Assembly: GCA_963779055.1 (NCBI GenBank)
Contig: CAVZWN010000001.1
Location: 620,001-684,000, forward strand
Source: Sulfurimicrobium sp963779055
GTDB lineage: Bacteria > Pseudomonadota > Gammaproteobacteria > Burkholderiales > Sulfuricellaceae
Direction of reading: 5' to 3'
Length of the DNA stretch: 64,000 nt
Made by a program: the position numbers and the translations under genes. The stretch's first letter is position 1. Each line of letters opens with the position of its first letter. Below are positions 32,911 to 40,844 of the stretch, in pieces. Under the pieces are notes generated by a model. The model saw nothing but the letters and a program-made list of their open reading frames with translations, was not told the origin of the DNA and did not search any database.

Positions 32911-34590
32911 ATGTTAAGCAGAAGAAAAATTATGGCCTGGGTACTTGCAGTCGGCAGCGCGCTGACCGCAGTGACCGTCCTGGCCACATCGGCTCCCACG
33001 GCGGCGCCGTCCACGGCACCGGTTGCCGCTCCCGCAGTCGCGGCAGCACCTTCGGTTCCAGCAGCAGAAGTGAAAAAAACCTCGACTTCGACAGCAGACC
33101 ACAGCAAATTCAAGGAACTGCAAAAAGACTTCAAGGAAGGCCCGGAAGTCACCAAAGCCTGTCTGTCCTGCCACACCGAAGCAGCCAAGCAGGTGCAGCA
33201 CACCAAGCACTGGACCTGGGAGTTCATGAATCCGGACACCAAGCAGAGTCTGGGCAAGAAAAACATCATCAACAATTTCTGTACTGCTGTTCAATCAAAC
33301 TATCAGTTCTGCACCGCCTGCCACGTCGGTTACGGCTGGAAGGATGACAAGTTCGACTTCAGCAAGCAGGAGAATGTGGACTGCGTAGTCTGCCACGACA
33401 CGACCGGCAAATATCGCAAGCTGCCGGGCCTTGCCGGACACCCTGCTTACGAGGATACGGAATTCCCGCCCCACTCCGGCAAGATTGTTAAGGCGGTTAA
33501 TCTGAAAGATGTGGCACAAAACGTGGGCAAAACTTCACGCGATACCTGCGGTGCCTGCCACTTCTACGGCGGCGGCGGCGATGCAGTGAAGCACGGCGAT
33601 ATCGACAGCACGCTGACGAATCCTGGCAAGTATCTGGATGTGCATATGGCCAAGGATGGCTTGAACTTTACCTGCGCCACCTGCCATGCGACCACCGGCC
33701 ACAATGTATCAGGCAGCCGTTACACGCCAACCGCCATGGACAAGGAGAAAGCTCACCTGCGCGGCAAGGTGGACAACAGCAACCCGGCCACCTGCCAGGC
33801 CTGCCACGGCAGCAAGCCGCACCCGGAGAAAATGGCCAAGCTGAACGAGCATACCGCCAAGATTGCCTGCCAGACCTGCCATATTCCCGAATTTGCCCGT
33901 GGCCAGGCCACCAAGATGAGCTGGGACTGGTCAACCGGTGGCAAGATGAAGGATGGCAAGCCCTTTACAGAAAAAGACTCCGCTGGCAAGAACGCCTATG
34001 ACAGCAAGAAGGGCAACTTCACCTGGCAGCATGACGTGATCCCGGAATACGTCTGGTTCAACGGCAAGGTGGATTACACCCTGCGCGAAACCAAGCTGGA
34101 CCCGAGCAAGGTCGTGAAGATCAACACCATGAACGGCAGCCCGACCGATGGCAAATCCATGATCTGGCCGATGAAGGTGTTCCGCGGCAAGCAACCCTAT
34201 GATTCAGGCAATAACCAGCTGGTGGTATTCCACACCTATGGCAAGGATGACAGCGCCTACTGGGGCAACTTCAACTGGGACAAAGCGCTTGAATTCGGCA
34301 TGAAAGAAATTGGCGCGGATTACAGCGGCAAATACGCCTTCGTCGAAACCGAAATGTCCTGGCCAATCACCCACATGGTCGCGCCCAAGGGTGATGCACT
34401 GACCTGTGCCCAGTGTCACGACGCCAAGTCAGGTGGTCGCCTGAAAAATGTCAGCGGGCTCTATATGCCAGGCACTGGCCGCCAGAACAAGTGGCTCGAC
34501 ATGGGTGGCTGGGCACTGGCCCTCCTGACCCTGCTCGGGGTGATCATCCACGGTGCCGGCCGCATCTACATGAGCAACAGGAAAGGATAA
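32911..34590 (+). CDS. Octahaem c-type cytochrome, tetrathionate reductase family (copy 1)
   Basis: 559 residues, exported (signal segment ~7-26) with an Ala/Pro/Val-rich linker to about 55. Eight CxxCH haem sites start at C84, C134, C158, C213, C255, C295, C320 and C499. This number and spacing match the octahaem tetrathionate reductase (OTR) family, which reduces tetrathionate, nitrite or hydroxylamine in vitro. Unlike soluble OTR, it has a C-terminal membrane helix (ALALLTLLGVIIHGAGRIYM). GGAGGA precedes the ATG. The next gene, a cytochrome b, starts 4 bp later and probably links it to the quinone pool. Confidence 0.9.
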   Translation: MLSRRKIMAWVLAVGSALTAVTVLATSAPTAAPSTAPVAAPAVAAAPSVPAAEVKKTSTSTADHSKFKELQKDFKEGPEVTKACLSCHTEAAKQVQHTKHWTWEFMNPDTKQSLGKKNIINNFCTAVQSNYQFCTACHVGYGWKDDKFDFSKQENVDCVVCHDTTGKYRKLPGLAGHPAYEDTEFPPHSGKIVKAVNLKDVAQNVGKTSRDTCGACHFYGGGGDAVKHGDIDSTLTNPGKYLDVHMAKDGLNFTCATCHATTGHNVSGSRYTPTAMDKEKAHLRGKVDNSNPATCQACHGSKPHPEKMAKLNEHTAKIACQTCHIPEFARGQATKMSWDWSTGGKMKDGKPFTEKDSAGKNAYDSKKGNFTWQHDVIPEYVWFNGKVDYTLRETKLDPSKVVKINTMNGSPTDGKSMIWPMKVFRGKQPYDSGNNQLVVFHTYGKDDSAYWGNFNWDKALEFGMKEIGADYSGKYAFVETEMSWPITHMVAPKGDALTCAQCHDAKSGGRLKNVSGLYMPGTGRQNKWLDMGGWALALLTLLGVIIHGAGRIYMSNRKG

Positions 34591-34594
34591 GATC

Positions 34595-35194
34595 ATGTCA
34601 GAAAAAATCTACGTCTTTAAACTCTTCGAGCGCTTCTGGCACTGGTCTCAAGCCTCGCTCATCATCTTCATGCTGATCACCGGCTTCGAGGTGCATGGCT
34701 CTTACCAGCTCTTCGGCTTCGCCGATGCGGTGGGCCTGCACACCATCGCCGCCTGGACCCTGATCGGCCTGTGGGTGTTTGCCATCTTCTGGCATTTCAC
34801 TACCGGTGAGTGGAAGCAGTACATCCCGACCATGGATAAGGTCGTGGCCATGGTCAAGTACTATTCCGTCGGGATCTTCGTCCATGCGCCCCACCCTTTC
34901 CGGGCCACCACGCTGAAGAAGCATAACCCGCTGCAGCGCCTGGCCTATCTCGGCGTGCTGCTGTTCATCGGCCCTCTGCTGTGGTTCTCGGGGTGGTTCT
35001 ATCTGTTCTTCGGTGACTGGAGTGCCTGGGGGGTGGACCAGTACGTCTCCCTCGAGTGGGTGGCGTTCTTCCATACCGCTGGCGCGTTCATGATGCTGCT
35101 GTTCCTGATCGCTCACGTTTACCTGACCACGGCGGGTCATACCCCAACCGCGCATATCAAGGCCATGATCACCGGCTGGGAAGAAGTGGATTAG
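34595..35194 (+). CDS. Cytochrome b561/thiosulfate-reductase-type membrane subunit (copy 1)
   Basis: 199 residues, four membrane helices, with His residues suited for two b haems (FERFWHWSQ, LHTIAAWTL, WHFTTGEW, FHTAGAFM and IAHVYLTTAGHT). It resembles the cytochrome b subunits of Ni/Fe-hydrogenase, formate dehydrogenase and thiosulfate reductase. It would pass electrons between quinol and the neighbouring octahaem cytochrome. The protein is identical to copy 2 at 40036-40635. It is followed after ~20 bp by a strong terminator. Confidence 0.88.
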   Translation: MSEKIYVFKLFERFWHWSQASLIIFMLITGFEVHGSYQLFGFADAVGLHTIAAWTLIGLWVFAIFWHFTTGEWKQYIPTMDKVVAMVKYYSVGIFVHAPHPFRATTLKKHNPLQRLAYLGVLLFIGPLLWFSGWFYLFFGDWSAWGVDQYVSLEWVAFFHTAGAFMMLLFLIAHVYLTTAGHTPTAHIKAMITGWEEVD

Positions 35195-35214
35195 GTGGCT
35201 TGCCCCATCCAGGT

Positions 35215-35249
35215 AAAAAGCCGGACAGTAAAAGCTGTCCGGCTTTTTT
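35215..35249 (+). terminator. Rho-independent terminator after octahaem/cytochrome b unit 1
   Basis: Stem AAAAAGCCGGACAG (35215-35228), loop TAAAAG, complementary arm CTGTCCGGCTTTTTT (35235-35249). Stem of 14 bp ending in a T run. An exact copy stands at 40656-40690. Confidence 0.95.
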
Positions 35250-35410
35250 ATGCTCAAAACAATCAGCGCAGTTTTTCGCGGATAAACAGATATTCGTAAT
35301 ACATATGCGTTTTTAATTGGATATACATGTCCTATATATGTACTGTCTAAGAGTGTGGATGTCAGATGATTACGTTTTTGCTTCAAAGATAATTTCCGGG
35401 GGATACTTTC

Positions 35411-35806
35411 ATGAATACCAAGCTTTCGATCGCAATGATTATTGGCGTGCTGGGCGCCACCGCATACACCACTACCGCTCAAGCCTATGATGGCGACTGG
35501 AAACGCGGCCGTATTTACTACCGCCAGGTTTGCACCAGCTGCCATGTGGCAAAAACAGAAAAGGCCATTTCACCCACCACCAAGACCAAGGCAGAATGGG
35601 CCGCCTATCTCCAGGCCGACAAACACGCCAAGGGCAAGGACAGTGTCAAGCAATACATCAGTCAGCAGTACCGCGCCAGCATCAAGGCCACCAACAAGGC
35701 TGCCGAGAAATTCGGCGATGTGCCCGACCAGGAGCTCCTGGAAGACATTAAAGCCTTTGTGACAAAAGGCGCAAAAGACGGCGACAGTCCGGCCAGTTGC
35801 AGTTGA
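35411..35806 (+). CDS. Periplasmic monohaem cytochrome c without a Met ligand
   Basis: 131 residues with a signal peptide (cleavage near AQAY, residue 25). One haem site CTSCH at C41-H45. The mature protein has no methionine at all, so the usual His/Met coordination is impossible; His77 (DKHAK) is the only other His downstream and is a candidate ligand. The C-terminus ends SPASCS with an additional Cys. GGGGGA lies upstream of the ATG. Probable electron carrier for the island; class not assigned. Confidence 0.82.
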   Translation: MNTKLSIAMIIGVLGATAYTTTAQAYDGDWKRGRIYYRQVCTSCHVAKTEKAISPTTKTKAEWAAYLQADKHAKGKDSVKQYISQQYRASIKATNKAAEKFGDVPDQELLEDIKAFVTKGAKDGDSPASCS

Positions 35807-35875
35807 TCTTGATGATCTGATCAAATTGCAAACGGGGGTGCTCGCACTTCCGGTTTCACTTGCAAGGGGTGCTGA

Positions 35876-37120
35876 ATGAGTTCTGAAGGTGGTTCTTCCT
35901 GGCTCGCCGGATTCAAGGCGGATTACGAAAATATTTTTGTCGAAGAATGGTCACCCTATCTAGGCAGTATTTTGCTGGTCATGGTGATTATTGGCCTGAT
36001 GGTCAACGGCCTGTTCTGGGGTGTATTCGGCGGCGTCAAATTCTGGGGTGACTGGTTTAATAACCTGATCGGACTTGGCCCACTTCTCGGCGTTCCGCAC
36101 GAACTCGACAGTTTCCTCATGCACCGCATGTCGCTGATGAACATCATGCTGCTGCTGGGCTCATTCTGTGCAGCACTGCTATCGCGCCAGTTTCTTCCAC
36201 GCCGGCCACCGAAGCTGGAATACGTCTGGGCGGCCTTGGGTGGCTGCCTGATGGGCACCGGTGCGGCGCTGGCCGGTGGCTGCACCACGGGAGGCTTCTT
36301 CAACCCGGTTCTGCACTCTTCCCCTGCTGGCTGGGCGATGTGGGTAGGGTTATTAGCAGGAGCCGTTATCGGTCTCAAGTTGCTCTTGTGGACGCTGGAA
36401 AATATCGAGTGGGGCATGGTGGCTCCTCCAGCCCTTCAGGTTCCACAGGCCGTTTTGCGCATCTATCCTCTGCTCGGACTTGCTGTGGTGATAGGCGTTC
36501 TGCTCTGGGCGACCCAGTGGTATGGTTCCGGCAATGAAAAGTGGGCTGCCCGTGCAGTGATCGTGCTGGCCGGGTTTGCCATCGGCTTCATCATGCACCG
36601 CTCGCGTCTGTGTTTTGCTCGCGCATTCCGCGAGCCTTTCATGACCGCCGAGGGCGACATGACCAAGGCCATCATCCTGGCACTGACCATCGGTCTGCTC
36701 ATCGCCTCCTTGCTGTTTCAGAAGAAAATTATCGATCCCTATGTCGCCATTCCGCCGACTTTCTGGATTGGTTCACTGACCGGCGGCCTGATTTTCGGCA
36801 TCGGAATGGTCTTCGCCGGCGGCTGCGCATCGGGCTCGCTATGGCGCATGGGTGAAGGGCATATCAAGTTGTGGGTCGCGATTTTCTTCTTTTCCTGGTC
36901 GGGCTCCATTGCCAGTGCGCTGTTCAAGAAATTCAATCTCACTTCCATTGATGAAGATAACGTAGAGATGTTCGAAATGACCGCTGTCGGCTTCCAGGCC
37001 TATCTCCCGGACATGACCGGCGGCTGGGGCTGGACTTATCTGATTAGCGGGGCAATTCTGCTGCTGTGGTATCTGCTGGTGCGTTACAACGAATCGACCG
37101 AGAAGTTTACTGTCATTTAA
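35876..37120 (+). CDS. YeeE/YedE family sulfur-compound permease
   Basis: 414 residues, about ten membrane helices in two related halves. Each half has the Gly-Cys motif typical of TsuA/YeeE thiosulfate channels: GTGAALAGGCTTGGFFNPV and GMVFAGGCASGSLWRMGEG; the Cys are thought to relay thiosulfate or sulfane sulfur. The start ATG has GGGGTGC upstream. It is immediately followed by the rhodanese gene (20 bp), which would handle sulfane sulfur on the periplasmic side. Confidence 0.9.
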   Translation: MSSEGGSSWLAGFKADYENIFVEEWSPYLGSILLVMVIIGLMVNGLFWGVFGGVKFWGDWFNNLIGLGPLLGVPHELDSFLMHRMSLMNIMLLLGSFCAALLSRQFLPRRPPKLEYVWAALGGCLMGTGAALAGGCTTGGFFNPVLHSSPAGWAMWVGLLAGAVIGLKLLLWTLENIEWGMVAPPALQVPQAVLRIYPLLGLAVVIGVLLWATQWYGSGNEKWAARAVIVLAGFAIGFIMHRSRLCFARAFREPFMTAEGDMTKAIILALTIGLLIASLLFQKKIIDPYVAIPPTFWIGSLTGGLIFGIGMVFAGGCASGSLWRMGEGHIKLWVAIFFFSWSGSIASALFKKFNLTSIDEDNVEMFEMTAVGFQAYLPDMTGGWGWTYLISGAILLLWYLLVRYNESTEKFTVI

Positions 37121-37139
37121 TAATGAAGGAGACATCAAA

Positions 37140-38300
37140 ATGAACAAGAAACTACACAGTCTGGGGCTTGCCCTGGTTTTGTCACTGCCCCTCGCACTGC
37201 CATCTGTGGCCTGGGTAGCACCGGTTCACGCAGAACAGATCAAGCCGAAGGAAGGCTGGTACAACAAACTGGTCGATGTCGAATTCGTCAAACAGAATGT
37301 CGACATCCCACCCAAAAAGGGCGTCATGCTGATTGACTCCCGCCCTACTGCTAGACAGTACGACCCCGGCCACATCCCGGGCGCAATCAACATCCCGGAC
37401 AGCAAGTTTGACAAGATGACCGGCAGCCTGCCGGAAGACAAGAGCACATTGCTTATTTTCTACTGCGGCGGCCTGGAATGCATGCTGAGCCACAACTCTG
37501 CATTCAAGGCGGAAAAACTTGGCTATACCAATATTCGTGTTTATGCCGAAGGGTCTCCCGATTGGGCAATCATGGGCACCGGACAATCCGTCTCTGCGGC
37601 CTATATCAAGAAACTGCAGGATGAGAAAGCCAACTTCATGCTGATAGACGCCCGCCCAAAACGCGTATTTGACAAGGGCGCCATTCCTGGCGCAGTTCAC
37701 ATTTCAGATACTGAATTTGACAAGCATGTAGACAAACTGCCCGCTGACAAGACCACACCACTGATCTACTACTGCGGTGGTCTGGAATGCGTACTGAGTG
37801 ACAAGTCTGCCCAAAAAGCACGGAAACTGGGTCATACCGACGTCAAGACCTACGTGGAAGGTTATCCTGAATGGGTCAAGCTGCATGGTGAAGCCGCCGC
37901 TCCAGCCGCTGCTGTCGGTGGCGCTACTGGTGCGGCAGGCAAGGCTGGGGCAGCCATCGAACCCGGCAAAGAGAAAGGCACTATCTCTGTTGCGTCCTTC
38001 GAGCGCATCATGAAGGAAAGTCCGGACTCCCTGTTGCTGGTGGATGTGCGTGACGCCAAGGAATTCAAGTCTGGCGCCATCAAGGGGGCGATCAACGTTC
38101 CCATCGGCGATCTGGAGAAAAAACTTGAAACCATGCCCAAAGACAAACCTATCGTTTTTCTGTGCGGCACGGGAGCCCGCTCAGGCGAGGCCTATGACAC
38201 AGCCAAACTGATGCGCAGTGAGCTGCAGACCTATTTCATTGATGCAGAGATGAAATTCAATGCAGATGGCACATTCAGCATCAAGGAACGCGGCAAATAA
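37140..38300 (+). CDS. Exported protein with three rhodanese domains
   Basis: 386 residues with a signal peptide (to about residue 31). Three rhodanese-like domains: about 35-145, 150-250 and 280-375. Catalytic Cys at C109 (loop CGGLECMLS), C212 (loop CGGLECVLS) and C342 (loop CGTGARSG). Domains 1 and 2 are close internal duplicates and each has a second Cys five residues after the active one; domain 3 has a normal sulfurtransferase loop and is joined by an Ala/Gly-rich linker (~251-278). Likely binds and passes sulfane sulfur in the periplasm. GAAGGAGA precedes the ATG. Confidence 0.9.
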   Translation: MNKKLHSLGLALVLSLPLALPSVAWVAPVHAEQIKPKEGWYNKLVDVEFVKQNVDIPPKKGVMLIDSRPTARQYDPGHIPGAINIPDSKFDKMTGSLPEDKSTLLIFYCGGLECMLSHNSAFKAEKLGYTNIRVYAEGSPDWAIMGTGQSVSAAYIKKLQDEKANFMLIDARPKRVFDKGAIPGAVHISDTEFDKHVDKLPADKTTPLIYYCGGLECVLSDKSAQKARKLGHTDVKTYVEGYPEWVKLHGEAAAPAAAVGGATGAAGKAGAAIEPGKEKGTISVASFERIMKESPDSLLLVDVRDAKEFKSGAIKGAINVPIGDLEKKLETMPKDKPIVFLCGTGARSGEAYDTAKLMRSELQTYFIDAEMKFNADGTFSIKERGK

Positions 38301-38399
38301 GCGCCATGGCTCAGGACGGGCGCCCAGCCGCCTGCCCTGAGGCCGTTGCGACAATAAGCAAAACGCTCATCTGACAATCATGCTTCCGAAGGACTCACC

Positions 38400-40031
38400 A
38401 TGAACACCCAGCACTCTCAAAGGCCCGCCGGCATGGCATTTGCCGGCTGGCTGTTCGCACTCTGCGCTCTGGCCATGAGCAGCCTGGCTGGCGCCGCCAA
38501 TACCTCAACTGCCGACCATAGCAAGTTCAAGGAACTGCAACAAACTTTTCAGTCTGGCCCGGAGGTCACCAAGGCCTGCCTCTCCTGCCATACCGAAGCC
38601 GCAAAACAGGTACACAAAACCAAGCACTGGACCTGGGAGTTTCTCAACCCGGAGAATAACCAGCGCCTCGGTAAAAAGAACGTCATGAATAATTTCTGCA
38701 TTTCCATATCGCAGAATTATGCCTTCTGTACCTCCTGCCACACCGGTTATGGATGGAAAGACAAGGATTTCGACTTCAGTTCTGAAAACAATGTCGATTG
38801 TCTGGCCTGTCACGACAAGACCGGTTATTACAAAAAAATGCCGGGCCTCGCCGGACACCCCGCTTACAAGGAAATGGAGTTCCCTCCCGGATCAGGCAAG
38901 ATCGTCAAGCCCGTTGATCTCGCCACGGTAGCCCAGAAAGTGGGCAAGAGCAGCCGTGACACCTGTGGCGCCTGTCACTTCTTCGGTGGCGGCGGCGATG
39001 GCGTAAAACACGGCGACATGGATAGCTCGCTGGCCGCACCAGACAGGGAAGTCGATGTCCATATGGATGCCGTCGGTCTGGACTTCACCTGCGGCACCTG
39101 CCACAAGACCTCCAGTCACGATGTGCCGGGCAGCCGCTATACACCGACAGCGATGGATAAGGAAAAGGCTCACATACGCGGCAAAGTAGATAACCGCAAC
39201 CCGGCCACCTGCGAGTCCTGCCACGGTAACCAGCCACATCCGGCCAGCCTGGTAAAAATGGACAACCATGGCAAGAAACTGAATCAACACAGCACCAAAA
39301 TTGCCTGCCAGACCTGCCACATCCCCAGTTTCGCCCGCGGTGGCATCGCCACAAAAATGTCCTGGGACTGGTCGACTGCCGGGAAAATGGGCCCTGATGG
39401 CAAGCCCATGACCAAAAAGGATGAGAAAGGCCACGTCATCTACGATTCCAGGAAAGGGGATTTCACTCTGGGTGAGAACGTCGTGCCGGAATATTTCTGG
39501 TTTAACGGCAAGGTGAAGTACACCCTGCTCGGCGACAAGGTCACCAAGAGCGATGTCGCAACGCCGATCAACCGCATCGAGGGCAGCCCCACTGACGGCA
39601 AGTCAATGATCTGGCCAATGAAGGTCATGCGTGGCACACAACCCTTCGACCCGGTCAATCAAACCCTGGTGATGCCACATACGGCGGGTAACGATGACAT
39701 CGGCTACTGGAAAAATTACGAATGGGAAAAAGCCATTGCGGACGGCATGCAGAACATGGGCGCCCCATTCTCTGGCAAAGTCGATTTCATCAAAACCGAA
39801 ATGTTCTGGCCCATCACCCACATGGTTGCGCCCAAGGAAGATGCACTTGATTGCGTGTCATGCCATAGCGACAACAGCCGCCTGAAAGACGTCAAGGGTA
39901 TCTACATGCCGGGTCGTGGCGACAACCACAAGTGGCTCGACATGGGTGGCTGGGCACTGGCCCTCCTGACCCTGCTCGGGGTGATCATCCACGGTGCCGG
40001 CCGCATCTACATGAGCAACAGGAAAGGATAA
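38400..40031 (+). CDS. Octahaem c-type cytochrome, tetrathionate reductase family (copy 2)
   Basis: 543 residues, exported (signal peptide to about residue 32). Eight CxxCH motifs (CLSCH, CTSCH, CLACH, CGACH, CGTCH, CESCH, CQTCH, CVSCH) in the same arrangement as copy 1, but the proteins differ at many positions and copy 2 lacks the Ala/Pro-rich linker. The C-terminal membrane helix is identical to copy 1 because it lies inside the duplicated 767-bp tract. It starts about 100 bp after the rhodanese gene and 4 bp ahead of cytochrome b copy 2. Confidence 0.9.
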   Translation: MNTQHSQRPAGMAFAGWLFALCALAMSSLAGAANTSTADHSKFKELQQTFQSGPEVTKACLSCHTEAAKQVHKTKHWTWEFLNPENNQRLGKKNVMNNFCISISQNYAFCTSCHTGYGWKDKDFDFSSENNVDCLACHDKTGYYKKMPGLAGHPAYKEMEFPPGSGKIVKPVDLATVAQKVGKSSRDTCGACHFFGGGGDGVKHGDMDSSLAAPDREVDVHMDAVGLDFTCGTCHKTSSHDVPGSRYTPTAMDKEKAHIRGKVDNRNPATCESCHGNQPHPASLVKMDNHGKKLNQHSTKIACQTCHIPSFARGGIATKMSWDWSTAGKMGPDGKPMTKKDEKGHVIYDSRKGDFTLGENVVPEYFWFNGKVKYTLLGDKVTKSDVATPINRIEGSPTDGKSMIWPMKVMRGTQPFDPVNQTLVMPHTAGNDDIGYWKNYEWEKAIADGMQNMGAPFSGKVDFIKTEMFWPITHMVAPKEDALDCVSCHSDNSRLKDVKGIYMPGRGDNHKWLDMGGWALALLTLLGVIIHGAGRIYMSNRKG

Positions 40032-40035
40032 GATC

Positions 40036-40635
40036 ATGTCAGAAAAAATCTACGTCTTTAAACTCTTCGAGCGCTTCTGGCACTGGTCTCAGGCCTCGCT
40101 CATCATCTTCATGCTGATCACCGGCTTCGAGGTGCATGGCTCTTACCAGCTCTTCGGCTTCGCCGATGCGGTGGGCCTGCATACCATCGCCGCCTGGACC
40201 CTGATCGGCCTGTGGGTGTTTGCCATCTTCTGGCATTTCACTACCGGTGAGTGGAAGCAGTACATCCCGACCATGGATAAGGTCGTGGCCATGGTCAAGT
40301 ACTATTCCGTCGGGATCTTCGTCCATGCGCCCCACCCTTTCCGGGCCACCACGCTGAAGAAGCATAACCCGCTGCAGCGCCTGGCCTATCTCGGCGTGCT
40401 GCTGTTCATCGGCCCTCTGCTGTGGTTCTCGGGGTGGTTCTATCTGTTCTTCGGTGACTGGAGTGCCTGGGGGGTGGACCAGTACGTCTCCCTCGAGTGG
40501 GTGGCGTTCTTCCATACCGCTGGCGCGTTCATGATGCTGCTGTTCCTGATCGCTCACGTTTACCTGACCACGGCGGGTCATACCCCAACCGCGCATATCA
40601 AGGCCATGATCACCGGCTGGGAAGAAGTGGATTAG
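40036..40635 (+). CDS. Cytochrome b561/thiosulfate-reductase-type membrane subunit (copy 2)
   Basis: 199 residues, the same protein sequence as the product of 34595-35194. Serves as the membrane partner of octahaem cytochrome copy 2. As its gene differs by only two silent bases from copy 1, the pair is kept identical although the two octahaem partners have diverged. Confidence 0.88.
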   Translation: MSEKIYVFKLFERFWHWSQASLIIFMLITGFEVHGSYQLFGFADAVGLHTIAAWTLIGLWVFAIFWHFTTGEWKQYIPTMDKVVAMVKYYSVGIFVHAPHPFRATTLKKHNPLQRLAYLGVLLFIGPLLWFSGWFYLFFGDWSAWGVDQYVSLEWVAFFHTAGAFMMLLFLIAHVYLTTAGHTPTAHIKAMITGWEEVD

Positions 40636-40655
40636 GTGGCTTGCCCCATCCAGGT

Positions 40656-40690
40656 AAAAAGCCGGACAGTAAAAGCTGTCCGGCTTTTTT
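40656..40690 (+). terminator. Rho-independent terminator after octahaem/cytochrome b unit 2
   Basis: Exact copy of the terminator at 35215-35249: 14-bp stem, 6-nt loop, T run. It closes the sulfur/cytochrome island. Confidence 0.95.
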
Positions 40691-40844
40691 ATGCCTGTGC
40701 TAAACTTGAATCAGCTTCTTAAAGCACATATTCATAGAGGCAATTGGCTGGCAAGTTCCAAATAAAAAGATATTCCGGCCTTATTTTCCAGTTTTTATTA
40801 CTGCATGGAGATGGCACCCGGTTCCTATCCGGGAAAAATCAATC

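Larger units (their letters stand above)
34487..35253 (+). repeat. 767-bp near-identical duplication, left copy
   Basis: It matches 39928-40694 at a fixed offset of 5441 bp with only two differences seen (A34651/G40092 and C34741/T40182). It covers the last ~105 bp of the octahaem gene, the complete cytochrome b gene and the terminator. Identity stops sharply outside. Both differences are silent for the cytochrome b protein. Confidence 0.95.
39928..40694 (+). repeat. 767-bp near-identical duplication, right copy
   Basis: Partner of 34487-35253. The left boundary lies inside the octahaem coding sequence at the codons for KWLDMGGW; the right boundary is 4 bp past the T run of the terminator. 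Sharp ends and two silent differences point to recent gene conversion or duplication. Confidence 0.95.

Noticed and set aside
38301..38399. Possible hairpin terminator after the rhodanese gene (CTCAGG...CCTGAG type pairing)
   Set aside because: Bulged stem without T run; the next gene follows within 100 bp and read-through seems likely.
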